This document shows positions 1-11,467 of a DNA stretch of 64,000 nucleotides, piece by piece. The notes under the pieces are model-generated. The model had not been told where the DNA came from, ran no database searches, and was given only the letters and a program-made list of their open reading frames with translations. Each line of letters starts with the position of its first letter. Position 1 is the first letter of the stretch. The translations under genes and the position numbers were made by a program. Origin of the DNA: Mytilus galloprovincialis (taxonomy: Eukaryota; Mollusca; Bivalvia; Mytilida; Mytilidae). The stretch is from contig NC_134839.1 of the NCBI RefSeq assembly GCF_965363235.1, forward strand, positions 61,719,560-61,783,559, read 5' to 3'.

Positions 1-104
1 AACCCACCCCAAATATACAAAACAACTAGGCATCACTATAAAGATACAGTCTGATTTAAAAAGTGTTATAATGAAACAGTACTGAAGAAATTAGTAACGA
101 AACA

Positions 105-476
105 CTACTTACGAAATCAGTACTGAATCATTACTGACGAAATCAGTACTGTCAAAATCAGTACTGAAACAGTACTGTCAACATCAGTACTGAAACAGTA
201 CTGACAAAATCAGTACTGAAACAGTACTGTCAAAATCAGTACTAAAACAGTACTGTCAAAATCAGTACTGAAACAGTACAGTCAAATTCAGTACTGAAAC
301 AGTACTGACAAAATCAGTACTAAAACAGTACTGTCAAAATCAGTACTAAAACAGTACTGTCAAAATCAGTACTAAAACAGTACTGTCAAAATCAGTACTG
401 AAACAGTACTGACAAAATCAGTACTGATTTCATTGAAAGTATAACATTATAAGTTTTCAGTCTTTCCTTACAGTAC
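105..476. repeat. Minisatellite, about 26-bp period, rich in CAGTACTG palindromes
   Basis: Tandem array built from CAGTACTG palindromes joined alternately by a short A-rich spacer and an ACAAAAT or TCAAAAT spacer, giving a unit of about 26 bp. I count about two dozen AGTACT sites. Units differ by single substitutions such as CAGTACTA. It lies immediately downstream of the end of the minus-strand receptor-like frame. Confidence 0.9.
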
Positions 477-520
477 TGATATGCACGAGGGTAGAAATGT
501 ACCAAAAAAGTATAGGTAAA

Positions 521-1225
521 TTATTGGTAGTGTAGGAAACCAGAAAACACAATTTCTGTAATATGAAAAACTTTATATCCGAATTCATTTCTCTTATTTT
601 TGCTTGAAAAAGATGAAGCATCCCTGCATACAGCGATCACTTCTCCACTTTGTTTATCAAGATGAAAAACCTTTTCAAAATCTATTAAAAGAAAACGAAA
701 GACGGCAAAACCAAAAGATAAAAAACACATTATAGTTACATAAGATGCAACTTTGATGTTAGTAAAATAGCTTTTATAAGTGAACGGCTTTTCCAAAATT
801 ATGTATTTCTGGAATGATTGTAAAACTTTTAACCATTGGGAAAATGAAAATAGAAATCCTGGCATTAAGGTAGCCCCGATCTCAAATACATAGCAGCATT
901 CATACTGAACGTAATTCTCTTTTAGAGATAAAGCTGTTATTAAAGCTATGTCTTGTATTACAAAGCAAACAAGATCAAGGCTTGTATATATCGCCATAAT
1001 ACCACTCTTCTTTATGAGGTCGTTAGATTTTAGTGATCGAAGCAAAATTATTTGCCAAGTTATAAAAATGACGAGCAGAATTGGCAGGATATAAAGGTAG
1101 TACTTCTTTGACAACTCATCAGTGGACCTTTTTGGAGAAAAATACAGCACTTCCATAAATGCAGTTCCTTCATGAGCAACCAGACTGAAGTCCTTCAGAA
1201 AATCCATTATGCTTTTCGATGTCAT
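521..1225 (-). CDS. Truncated class A (rhodopsin-like) seven-transmembrane receptor, N-terminal part
   Basis: Frame of 234 residues read on the minus strand. An N-terminal region of about 45 residues is followed by hydrophobic segments at about 43-66 (TM1), 76-102 (TM2), 107-135 (TM3, with a Cys pair at its start) and 158-184 (TM4). After TM3 comes QKYIILEKPF, in the place where class A receptors carry the DRY motif and a following Pro. A Cys in the extracellular loop after TM4 could pair with TM3. The frame stops within what should be TM5, just before the minisatellite, so TM5-TM7 are missing. It may be a pseudogene, or a first exon whose remainder lies off the window's left edge. The family is inferred from topology and the TM3 motif; no ligand class can be assigned. 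Confidence 0.5.
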   Translation of the reverse strand: MTSKSIMDFLKDFSLVAHEGTAFMEVLYFSPKRSTDELSKKYYLYILPILLVIFITWQIILLRSLKSNDLIKKSGIMAIYTSLDLVCFVIQDIALITALSLKENYVQYECCYVFEIGATLMPGFLFSFSQWLKVLQSFQKYIILEKPFTYKSYFTNIKVASYVTIMCFLSFGFAVFRFLLIDFEKVFHLDKQSGEVIAVCRDASSFSSKNKRNEFGYKVFHITEIVFSGFLHYQ

Positions 1226-1985
1226 CGTATCTTTCTGTTTAAAGCTGAAATAGATGCTAGTTTTTAAACGAAGTCGTTATTTGAACCATTAATCGGCACA
1301 TAATAAAACTTTAAACAGAGTTCACGTGTAAGATAAAATCAGCTGCTATTCGAATGAAAACTTTTTTAAAATTGAGAATTTAAAAACACATACATTCACC
1401 AGAATATTAAGGCTGTCTTACACGGTGCATTACATTTACACGGGAAAATCATTACTTTTGCGCACAAATTTTGTTTACATTCGGGCTCAATTATTTTACA
1501 GGCAAACTCAGGTATATATAAAGGTAGCTTATATGTATTTAAAAAGTAGTGATTGAGAGTACCCCTTCCCTTAACATAGGTGCCCCTGCTCGCCAACGAG
1601 AAGGAAAAGGAGGGGGCCTGTAACATGTTTTAATTTACTTTGTTTTATTATGCACAAATACCAAGTTTCTGGAACTATATACAGTTGAAATTGTAAACTA
1701 TCCGAATATACCTGTAGGTACATGCTGCATATTTGAAGACAACTGGTTTAAGAAAATAAATTCATTCAAATACTCGGAATTCCTCCATCATATACTTTTT
1801 TTCATGTCTACGTACAACTGCTGGTGTTACGTCTTAGCCCTCTTAGTTTGGTGGTTTTGAAATTTCAAAAAATAATGTCTCAAAACACAAAAATACATCG
1901 ATATAACTAAATAGATATTTCTTTCGATTTTAATATGAAATACATATAATTTGAGAACTAATAATGTGTTAAAAACTAATCGGCT
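1226..1985. other. No recognisable feature
   Basis: AT-rich sequence with short open frames only. I see no protein motif, tandem repeat or inverted repeat that I would defend. Confidence 0.5.
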
Positions 1986-3095
1986 AATTTTTCAAAGTCC
2001 AAATACTACATTTCCGCAAATTCAAAGAATACGTTTCCGCAATTTAGATTTATTACTTTTCCGGAAATTTACCTGGTAAATTATAAATATTTGAATACAT
2101 ATTAGATAAATAAGCCATCACCTCTTGACCCAGAGGAAATGAGAACAACGAATGGTGACGAGTCTTTTCATGCCCAACTGAACGAGAAGTTTTACGCTAG
2201 CCATCCTAATAGTTTTGTATTTGTCGATGTGTTATTGAAACTGCAAACAACATCTTACATAAAGATGAGAAATCTAACTATAAAAGCAACCCTTCGGAAA
2301 TATGAAAAGAAGAAGATTGACTTCCTTCTTGAACAAAATACAAAACTTGTAAACGGTTAATGTACTACTGTGTACTTTGTACGACGTGTTGGCTACAAAT
2401 AATTTGCCAGAACTGGCTTATGAACTCATATCAAGATATATCTGATTAGTGCTGACTTTTGAACATACGTTTTCATACGTTTTATGACGCGTTTTACTTG
2501 CATGAAATGATGACCTTAAACTTAATAAAGATATTTCTTTTCAACAATTATATGGTTCTAATACATCATCGACTTTAAGTATTCTTGATGAAGGTAAATC
2601 TAGAAAAGCTTTGCAGACGCACGGAACTTGCTTGTTGTTTTCATTATGTGGAGAAACGATTGCATAAATATCAACGCTTTTTAGAATCAAATGCGATTTT
2701 TATTTTTAACCATGTATCAAACTTGCGAAAATTTAATTACTAACCTCCCCAGAAACCATGCAAAGAGTTTAATTTATATGGGTAATTATTATTCAACACC
2801 ATTCAGACTATGAGTATGCACTATATATGTATTACGGCCGCATTATATATGCGCGCATTTGGGTGCAGCTTTTGATTTCTTTTACTCGCATTCATTTTAC
2901 AGGTAATACACATAAATATAAAGATTATGTATGATAAATATTTCGATTAGTTTCGGCGTTTTATGTTTCCGCAAATTGGCATTACTTTCCCGGAAAAAAT
3001 AGTTCAAGTTTCCTCAAATGAACATCTTACTTTTCCGGAAAAAAGTAACTATTCCGGGGAAAATAAATTGTTTCTTTTCCGCAAATAATTAAGGA
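1986..3095. mobile_element. Decayed MULE-like transposon region with TTCCGCAAAT subterminal motifs
   Basis: Clusters of the related motifs TTTCCGCAAATT and CTTTTCCGGAAA occur at 2005-2080 and again at 2965-3090, on either side of a remnant of a MULE-type protein. Repeated subterminal motifs around a transposase relic are what a degraded Mutator-like element would leave. No clean terminal inverted repeat or target duplication could be set, so the ends are approximate. The stretch 2361-2960 shows nothing else. Confidence 0.4.
2106..2360 (+). pseudogene. MULE-type transposase C-terminal fragment
   Basis: The open frame runs from just after a stop at 2103 to the stop at 2358-2360, with an internal Met at 2139. 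It contains RTTNGDESFHAQLNEKFY, then HPNSFVFVDVLLKLQ and SYIKMRNL. The T-N-x-x-E-S-F-H motif followed by F-Y-x-x-H-P and an aromatic-hydrophobic run resembles the region C-terminal to the catalytic core of MULE-related transposases domesticated or scattered in invertebrate genomes. The catalytic Asp-Asp-Glu core is not present here, so this is a fragment. The assignment rests on motif memory only. Confidence 0.45.
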
Positions 3096-3208
3096 ATACC
3101 TGTTGATCGAAAGCAATCTTTACAGTCATAATAAAAAAATAAAAATAATTAAAAAGGACCTAAAAATAGCCTTATCAATCTAAAGCCAAATTTGCCCGAG
3201 GAAGTTGA

Positions 3209-3765
3209 TAGTTATCAAAAGTACCAGGATTATAATTAGTACGCCAGACGCGCGTTTCGTCTACATAAGACTCATCAGTGACGCTCATATCAAAATAGTT
3301 ATAAAGCCAAACAATACAACGTTGAAGAGCATAGAGGATCCAAAATTCCAAAAAGTTGTGCCAAATACGGCTAAGGTAATCTATTCCTGGGACAAGAAAA
3401 TCCTTAGTTTTTTGAAAAATTCAAAGTTTCGTATCAGGAAATTTATAAAAATGATCACATTATTGATATTCATGTCAACACCGAAGTGCTGACTACTGGG
3501 CTGGTGATACCCTCGGGGACGAAACGTCCACCAGCAGTGGCATCGACCCAGTGGTGTAAATAGTTATCAAAAGTATCAGGATTATAATTTAGTAACTTTT
3601 GCTTCTCTATAATTTCAAAATTTAGAAATGTGTAACTTTAGAAAGGTTTGTCATAAATCTTATCAGTACCAAAGAACTGACTATTGAGCTGATGATACCA
3701 TCAGGGACTGATAGCGCTCCAGAGGTATCAACTCAGTGCTGTAAAAATAAGAACAAGACCTTTTG
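3209..3765 (+). repeat. Interspersed 355-bp repeat (family A), one unit plus head of next, with decayed tail
   Basis: The unit starts with ATAGTTATCAAAAGTACC, contains GACGCGCGTTTCGTCTACA and CTCATCAGTGACGCTCATAT, and ends with GGCATCGACCCAGTGGTG. The starting sequence reappears at about 3560-3593, as if one unit of a tandem array plus the head of the next had been inserted. From about 3600 to 3765 a much more diverged partial copy follows. The same family occurs at 20526-21327, 43785-44161 and 61416-61751, and in decayed form at 42060-42780 and about 57985-58040. Confidence 0.85.
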
Positions 3766-4459
3766 AACTTCATGCGACTGAAGCCCTTATCAGAGTACAG
3801 GAACGGTTAGACCAGAATATTTCAAAGCCAAGGAGGTTTAATTCCCAAAACAGTCGAAGAGCTATAATATAACACTATAAGAGGACTAACAATAGCCAAA
3901 TCCATCCAATGACAACTTTGCCTGATTATATTTAAATATATAACTAACGACGAAAAATAAGTAGGCTTGTGAAAATTTTAATTTGAAAACTAGTTGGAAC
4001 AGCTTAAATAATAAAAGTAAGTGTATATACATAGTGTTTTTACAAATATGTAAATAACAAGTATAGGTCAAGCAAATTGTCAGATGAAGTAAAATTTCAT
4101 ATATTTTGTACCAGTATGAAAAATTTGTATAAAAAGAAAGACAACTATAAGCGGCATAATAAAACTCGTATATCAAAATAATTGACTGAAGTTCTTTATC
4201 TAGGGCATGGTAATAACATTGACCGCTTAATAAATATCTCTTTCATATTAGTTAAAAATTTGTTTCTACTCCTCTAGAATTGCACACATTAAACAGGACT
4301 AATGAATGAGTGACTGTTTCACACGCTAAATTTTGATGTTTGTCCATCACATTTGATTGAATCACATATGTGGCAGGATTTATTCAAAATACTACGTTTG
4401 TATATTCAGACGAACTAAAAAATCTAATCCTGAACCATTGATATAATTGAGATAAATTC
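3766..4459. other. No recognisable feature
   Basis: AT-rich stretch with short shadow reading frames only. Confidence 0.45.
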
Positions 4460-4700
4460 ATTGTGGAAATTTAGTATTGATCTAAGTCTTCCAATGTTTT
4501 AAAATTATATCTAATAGAAGAAAAAAACACGAAAACAAAAAAGAATTTTCATAGAATATTAAGAATAGAAGTTCTAGTCACGAGACTGCAGAAGGTTTCC
4601 TTTTGTTGTTCTTAATTTAGTACCTTTACCCTATGTTGAAATTTTATATTAACATCTATAATAGTTGAAATGTATAAATTCCCTAACCGAATATGCATAG
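4460..4700 (-). repeat. Diverged copy of the palindrome-bearing repeat seen at 11.5 kb
   Basis: Read on the minus strand this resembles 11500-11740. Shared stretches include GGTTAGGGAAT, ATACATTTCAACTATTAT, a run like TTAAGAACAACAAA, and TTAGATATAATTTT. The left half of the palindrome is not preserved here. Confidence 0.55.
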
Positions 4701-5107
4701 AGAAGTTTTCAACTTTCAAATATGTAGCAGAGGACGACCACAATATCATTAAAAGTGCTAAAATAATGACGCAGAACTTACTGGCTAACCGCTCTTTACT
4801 GTTTATGGATATACAACGAGAAACAGACACACTGTGCATATGTTTTGCGCTCACTTCGTTTTCTTTTATATCAGTTTGTAATTTGACTAGCAACATTAAA
4901 AAACCTACGCGGATTAGTTAAGTGTTATTGGATGAATCACGTTTTCCTGTGAATTCTATCAAAACGATCGTTTTTCTTACCATCACCTTATGGAGATGAT
5001 AAAGCTTAAAGAGGTGTGACTCCATAGTATTATCTTACGTTTTAAACTTTCATATTTCAGGAATCGAATCCAGGTCGTATATTTTGTTTTATACAATACG
5101 TTTTCTT

Positions 5108-5180
5108 TAGATGAAGCTATACCCATATACTCAGTGATTTATATAATCTTGCATCCAGTTCATGTTAATTTATGGACATA
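5108..5180 (+). repeat. Local direct duplication, copy 1
   Basis: A block of about 75 bp beginning GATGAAGCTATACCCATAT and containing TATAATCTTGCATCCAGTT recurs at 5947-6020 with about 10% differences by eye. The MITE at 5392-5615 lies between the two copies. The remaining sequence between 4701 and 5391 shows nothing else. Confidence 0.6.
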
Positions 5181-5391
5181 GAAAACTCTAGAGGAGAGAA
5201 ACGAATACAAGATAATATCTATACGTTTCAGAAACCGAAATGGGGACTAATGGAATGGCTATATAACCACTTAAGAGATAAAAAAAAATGAAGCATTATA
5301 ATCAACAGTATTTTCATCTGAGATCCATAATCTTATTTTTACCATTGTAATGAAATAACAAGCACAAACATACGAATCCACTTGCTCTAAT

Positions 5392-5615
5392 GAGGCCCCT
5401 CATGGGGGGGTCCTAGTAATCACATAATCACCATTTTTTTGCCAATATAATCACATAATCATTAAATATTTGCTTATCTTAAGTAATCAAATAATCATAA
5501 ACTAAAAATACAGTCCTAGGTAATCAAATAATCATGAAATATTTGGCTTAATAATCAAATAATCATTAATAAACGGCCAAGTAATCACATAATCAAAAAC
5601 CCCATGAGGGCCCTC
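5392..5615. mobile_element. Small MITE with GAGGSCCCTCATGGGG terminal inverted repeats
   Basis: Left end GAGGCCCCTCATGGGG and right end CCCCATGAGGGCCCTC are inverted copies. The interior is a set of degenerate tandem motifs of the form GTAATCAAATAATCA and CATAATCA. At 224 bp with no coding capacity it fits a miniature inverted-repeat element. I could not establish a target-site duplication. Confidence 0.65.
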
Positions 5616-5946
5616 TTTAATTGACCTTTCCCTTGAAAATCGCTAAAGCAAAGGCGTGTTCCTCAACATGATCCTTTGGTAATTCTTGTGTTTTTCTAAT
5701 GTTGTCTCGTGCTCATTAACTCAAAATGCATACATGTAATACATATATACCAATATCAAAATATGAATATAAAAACATATCCACATTTTGGTGCTAATGG
5801 ATGGAAGAGGGGGAACTTATCAAAAACCTCATCAACCTAAACAGTCAATATGTATTGCCTTACCAAATATAGCCCTTAAAACAACCACCACTTAGATATT
5901 GAAAGAATGAGGATGTATCACATGTTCTTCCGCCAAAGATATCAAC

Positions 5947-6020
5947 TAATGAGGTTATACCCATATCCTCAGTGATTGATATAATCTTGCATCCAGTTTA
6001 TGTTAAGTTATGGGTATAGA
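5947..6020 (+). repeat. Local direct duplication, copy 2
   Basis: Second copy of the block at 5108-5180, in the same orientation about 840 bp downstream. The stretch 5616-5946 holds nothing else I recognise. Confidence 0.6.
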
Positions 6021-6929
6021 ATACTTATAGTCCATACAGCAAATTTGCATGCCAATCTCAAATTACACAACTAGCAAGACTTTCCCTATGAATAGTATTC
6101 CCAATACTCAAAACAAAAATGTCTTAAACACTTTAATTACATAGTATTCCTTAATTACTCTACAACGCTACACAACTTTTCAAGATACGTACACTGCTCT
6201 TAATAAAGTTTTATAATTCAATAAATTCTCATGAATTTGGCTATATACAAACTTTTAAAAGTCGCGTTAAGGCAATAAACTCATTTCAAAATGAACATTG
6301 TCATTATTTTAATAACATCTTCAGCATGTGGAAAGCTTGTTGTAAGCAAAGGGACTTCACCTACAAGTGTCAACTATGCTGGCTTGTTTCTTACTTTACT
6401 GTTGTTGAATTAAACACACTCATTACTTCTTAATCAGGAACATTGACATTTGTATTTCTACTTGATTCTTCACAACTCTGCTGAAAATATATTAACCAAT
6501 AACAACTTGTTTATTTGTACTTAAGACAGCATTAGTCACACTTTGAAAAGTAAAAATCCCTTCGCCTTCAATTCATGTAGAAAACCACTAGGGAATCAGT
6601 GTCCCTCAAACTGTAGACAAAGAAATTTAAATTAAAAAAATTAACCATACATAAAATTTTAGTATACATTGGTACTAGTATTCAAATCATTAAAATTATA
6701 TTTATTAAATAAAACAAAACAAAAATATTGCACAATTATTTAATCTCCCAAGACAAACAGATTTGTTTGACATATTTCAACACATCAATGATATTATATA
6801 CATTGTAAACATCCACTAGTAAACTTCATAAAATTACGGACAAATTATTAGAATAACTTTTAAATAGATTTATTTTAGTGGAGTGACAAATCGGAAAAAG
6901 TCGCTTATTTAAAGAGTTTAATGGACCGA
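6021..6929. other. No recognisable feature
   Basis: AT-rich sequence without an open frame, tandem array or inverted repeat worth calling. Confidence 0.45.
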
Positions 6930-7220
6930 AATACATCACGGCTGAAAATACGCATTGAGTTAGAGTAAACATTATACTTTTATTTTAGCCCTGTCGTAGA
7001 GTTTTCCCACGGTGCAGTTTTTTGGAAAATCGCGTTTAAGTGTGATTTTCGAGTTTCTTTCTTTTTCATTTTCAAACACAGGAACGCTTATAATAAGTTT
7101 TCGAATGATGATATCTAGATATTGGTATTAGATGAAAGAGTGATGTATCAGCTTTCATTTGACATCAAACTTTAATATCATATGACCATACAAATTAAGT
7201 GAATTGGACGATTTTCAAAT
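6930..7220 (+). repeat. Diverged relative of the terminal sequence at 54.9 kb
   Basis: It shares, in order, a CACGGCT motif, TAGCCCTGTCGT (compare GCCCGGTCGTC), ACGGTGCAGTTTTT and AATTAAGTGAATT with 54887-55110. No partner inverted copy was found nearby, so this looks like a solitary end fragment. Confidence 0.45.
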
Positions 7221-8105
7221 GTATGTAACATTTTTTTAAATCCTACCGTCTGTCAAAGTACATATGTTATATATATAACCAACAGTAAATTTTCACACAA
7301 AAAAGTAGAACAACCAATACTTAAAAAGTTTTGATAGATCATACAAACAAACTTTTACAAGCATTTTATCAAACTCATCACATAGCAGTATTACTACTCA
7401 ATTTTCACCACAATAAGTCATGTAACGTTCCCCTTTCCTATTTCCCCCTGTCATATGAAATGCAATGAATTTAATATGCATTTTCATAAGTTTTATAAAA
7501 AAGAATATATATTTGTATCAAAAGTTGTATCTATGTGTTTGAAAAGGTACAGATTTTAAGGTTTAATAACGTTCGAGGTGCTTTTATTCTTGTTTTTCGA
7601 AAAGACTAATTATAAACCACATTGACACAACTCCGAAAAAAATGCCACTGCCAATTCCTTTTAATAGAAACGAGTAAAGTAGATTAGATCGTGATATTAA
7701 GCCTAATACATGTCAAAGAAGAACACATTTTCATAATTTGAAATAGTGGGCATAAAAACATGCGTGTAACGATGAATCAACTTTCGTTAAAACACGCTTC
7801 ATGACATTACCATGATTTCAATGATTGGTAAAAATTTCTTTCCTGGAGCTAAAAGTCAAACAAGCTAGGCAATTAAGGCATGTCGAGTCATTTGAGCATG
7901 CCGATATTGTTTTAAATGACGCACACTGCCAAGCAGGCCATCCAGTGCTGAGTTTACTCTTCATAAATAACTCCAAGGACAAGCCGCTTCAACATTCAGC
8001 ATGCATTAACTACTTGATGAAATTAAAAATAATTTGCTTCTGATGCTTCATATTTTCTTCTTTATTTGTTTTAGGAAGTTGATTTTAATGCAAGTTAAAC
8101 AATCT
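7221..8105. other. No recognisable feature
   Basis: A 72-codon frame at 7825-8043 is present but has no recognisable motif and no convincing splice context. Nothing else stands out. Confidence 0.45.
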
Positions 8106-9360
8106 ACATATATATGTAGGACTCGGAACCGCGATGGTACTCCGAACCGCGATGGTCACGCTGAAGTGCGATGGTCTACGCTGAAGTGCGATGGTTAACA
8201 CGCTGAAGTGCGATGGTAACATTGTGACGTTAACTTGTTGATATTTACGCTGAAGTGCGATGGTGGTTACGCTGTAGTGCGATGGCCAACTTAAGACTTT
8301 GAGTAAAAGCAAAATGCACATGGACTGTTGTAATAAAATAACACCATTAATATTTGGCTGCTAGCCTCTTATTTGGAAGATGTTTTAACTTCTGTTTAGA
8401 TCAAACCAAAGACTTTAATTTTTGATTGAATCTAATTTTCCAAGTCTCCAATTATTCTTTTAGCACGCAAGAGTATGGAATAAGGTGTTCAAAGGAAGAA
8501 AAAAAGATTCAGCGTGTAGGTCTTTATAATAGTTCTAATTAAGAAGTGTCCATCTCATTTACTTAAATATTATGATAAAACTTAGTAATTGCTCACATTC
8601 TTCTCCAATTTATATATACATGTTGTACCTTGAATGTCGGAACGGTATCTACGAAGTAAAAAAGTAAATTTATGCTTTACATGTACTAATAGCGAAGCTT
8701 GTCAATTATTTCACGAAAAACAAAGATGAGGATGATAAATTGGGAAGTACACGTAGGGTTTAGTCAGGTTAATTTCTGTCTGTTTTAGACTGAAACCATA
8801 AAAAAACAAATATCTCGGGAATTAAACAACAATATATGAACTTGATATAGTAAAATCATTGAAAAATTGCTAATACTATCATATTTTTTTTTAATTTTTA
8901 AATTGCCCACATAAAATCATATGACGCTTACCGTAAGATAAATTAAGATTAATATTTAGATTAGTATACTGTATTTATCGTACAAAAAGTCTGCGGCATA
9001 ATTCAGAATACTGGTTAGCCCATTTGGTGACAAAGTTCATCTTTCAGCCGCTTTTCTGCCTAAAATGTTTTAACATATTTTTTTAATCTCACCATGTAAT
9101 GCTTAAAACTTGAATTGTTTGTTTCTTTCTTATTTCCTTACTTTTTTTTTGTTAACATGAAACCTTCATCTTCAAACCCCTATTCTCTTGCCTGCGAATC
9201 CATGTCGTATTTTGAAAACGTCATATTATTCAAACGTCATACACAAAACCATCGCACTTCAGCGAAAGGACCATCGTATTTCGGCGTGGACCGTCGCACT
9301 TCAGCGTGACCATCACACTTCAGCGTCCCCATCGCACCTCCGAGTCCTACATATATATAT
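8106..9360. mobile_element. Foldback-like element with tandem-repeat terminal arrays
   Basis: The outer ends are inverted copies: left ATATATGTAGGACTCGGA, then CGCGATGG; right CCATCGCACC, then TCCGAGTCCTACATATAT. Just inside each end lies an array of a motif of about 18 bp, ACGCTGAAGTGCGATGGT, on the plus strand at 8130-8285 and as its reverse complement at 9249-9338. Between the arrays lie about 950 bp without a recognisable ORF. Long inverted terminal arrays of short direct repeats are the hallmark of foldback-type elements; no transposase is visible, so this would be non-autonomous. Confidence 0.65.
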
Positions 9361-9365
9361 ATATT

Positions 9366-9912
9366 TCTAATGCAATTATTTTGTATCCATGGTTCTGATT
9401 GGATGACAGTAAGCGTAAAATTCTCTATCTCCTTGTCTGTAACTAAGGAAGCCGACATTTTGAATTGCTTAATGTTTTGACATGTAGTTTCTACAATAAT
9501 AAGCCAAAAAACTCACATGTTGCACCTAAAAATCTTCTTTTTATCAAATTTTATTACATTCTGAAGCGGCACAGAATCCAGAAAACGCCCGGTGTTTATG
9601 TTTGACGCCGGAAGCATACCAATGACGTCACCTAGTATAGGGACCAAAGAAGATATCATCTTTTCAGGGAATTTTCTTTAATGAACGTTTAAGACTGAAA
9701 TAATGATTGAAATTCAATTATGAACTCGATTTGCATTAGAATAGAGATAACTGTATTGTATTTGAAGCTTTGCGGACGTCCATCGGTAGTTTTACTGTCG
9801 CAAATACCCGTTTACCTGTCTCCGCTCCGCGTCGCCAGGTAAACTAAATTTGCGACAGTAAAACTACCGATGGACGTCCTTAAAGCTTCAAATACAATAC
9901 AGTTATCTCTTA
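9366..9912. repeat. Composite repeat: TIR-bounded unit plus adjoining 75-bp-arm palindrome (copy 1)
   Basis: A block of about 375 bp begins TTCTAATGCAATT and ends TTGCATTAGAAT, that is, with 11-12 bp inverted ends. It abuts a palindrome at 9743-9910. The palindrome arms run from AGAGATAACTGTATTG to CAATACAGTTATCTCT, about 75 bp each, with a GC-rich tip (TCTCCGCTCCGCGTCGC). The same composite is present in the opposite orientation at 63288-63820. Confidence 0.75.
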
Positions 9913-10164
9913 AATTTATTGAGACACTACCCCTTAACATCGGAGACAAACACCTACATGTATTAGTGTTTGCGTCACACAAACTATACATTATTTACTG
10001 AGTGCGTAAAACATCACTTCATTATAAAAATAAAAATGTCAATATATATTTCTTTTACAATACAACTTTTGTCAATAAACATTTAGAAAAACGAAGCCGT
10101 AAGAGCGCAGGGCGATGTGTTGAATGAGTGTTGTTCAGATTACACATATATTTAGACTTATTCT

Positions 10165-10410
10165 TAAATAAAAGCAACAGTAGCATACCGCTGTTCAAAA
10201 CTCGTAAATCGATGGACAAAAAACAAAATCGGGGTAACAAACTTAAACTGAGGAAACGCATCAAATATAAGAGGAGAACAACGACACAACATTAAAATGT
10301 AACACACACAGAAACGGACTTAGCATTAGACAAAATCCGATGAGAATAACAAATATAACATCAAAACCAAATACATGAATTTAGGATAGAAAAGTACCGT
10401 GACACGTCTT
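10165..10410 (+). repeat. Interspersed repeat family E (copy 1)
   Basis: Contains CCGCTGTTCAAAACTCGTAA, CAAAATCGGGGTAACAAACT, GAGGAGAACAACGACACAAC and TGTAACACACACAGAAACGG. It is nearly the same as 61032-61260, and a short fragment is at 42857-42905. A degenerate echo of the CGACACAACNCTAAAATGTA part continues at 10450-10490. There is no coding capacity. Confidence 0.8.
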
Positions 10411-10587
10411 ATAGTAAAGTGAATTCATACTCAAACATTAGAGAAAACAAACGACACAACCCTAAAATGTAACACACACGGAAACAAACTATGATATAGC
10501 AATGGCCATATTCCTGACTTGGTACAGAACATTTTTTAAAGAAAACAATAAAATACACCTTTTTTTACACTTTCAATTTTTCTTATT

Positions 10588-10790
10588 ATGCGAGTGTCAT
10601 ACAAGTGAGAGGTTTAGCTAGCTATCAAACTAGGTTTAATCAACCATTTTCTACATAAGTTAATGCATTTACCAATTCAGGAATATGACTACTGTTTTCT
10701 ATTCGTTAGAGCTTTTCGTTTCGCCATAGATATTAAAAGGACTTTCCGTTTTTAATTTTCCTTGAAATATGGTTGTTTTGTTATTTTACT
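10588..10790 (+). repeat. Interspersed repeat family D (copy 1)
   Basis: Ordered landmarks are ATACAAGTGAGAGGTTTAGC, AGGTTTAATC, AATTCAGGAATATGAC, GACTTTCCGTTTTTAATTTT and CCTTG. The same series occurs at 19640-19860, 40610-40800, 44560-44650, 49165-49325 and 58670-58775, with an antisense end fragment at 48155-48200. The next 600 bp (10791-11465) show nothing further. Confidence 0.75.
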
Positions 10791-11467
10791 TGTAGAAAAG
10801 GTTTATTTATTACTTGCCGACATATTTTTAAATCTTATATTTTCTATATCATTTAAGAGATGTTATAACATGAAAAGCCACAGGTCAATACTCGGCCTGA
10901 AGCTATTATAGACACATATGATATTATTTCAAGACATCAAAACGAAGATATCTCGTTAACAAAAAAATCTGTTCAAGACAAAATATTTGGATATTACTAA
11001 ATCCAATAGCCCTTGCAATCTTAAATCGGTCGATGCATAGCATCATGTAAAAAAGTACTTTGTAAAATATATATGAAACTGGCTGTTGGAGGCACGTCCT
11101 GAATTGGATGAAATATAAAGTTATAACACGTAAGATAATACCAGGGAGTCGCACGTCTAGCAGCTATATCAACTCCATCATGTGAAGGTAGGATAGAATT
11201 CACAGAAAAACCTGCGTTTCCCGATAACACTTTCTTTTTATGTTAGTCAAATTACATACTGGTATAAAAGAAAACGGTGTGAACGCAAAATGTGTTGTCG
11301 TGTCTGTTTATCGTTGTATGTGCATATACTGTAGCGAGCGATTATTCAGTATTTTAAGTTCCGAGTTGTATATACACTTTCAATGATTTTTTTTTTAATT
11401 TTTAAATGTTTCCATCCTCTGTCACACATTATAAGTTAAAAAATCGTCTCCCTATATTCGGTTAGGT

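Noticed and set aside
105..476. Possible CRISPR-like array
   Set aside because: Spacers are not unique; it is an ordinary minisatellite in an animal genome.
7825..8043. 72-codon frame just before the foldback element
   Set aside because: Reads plausibly but matches nothing I recognise and lacks clear splice sites.
9188..9458. Overlapping plus and minus frames in the GCGATGG array
   Set aside because: Open frames forced by the short tandem motif, not genes.
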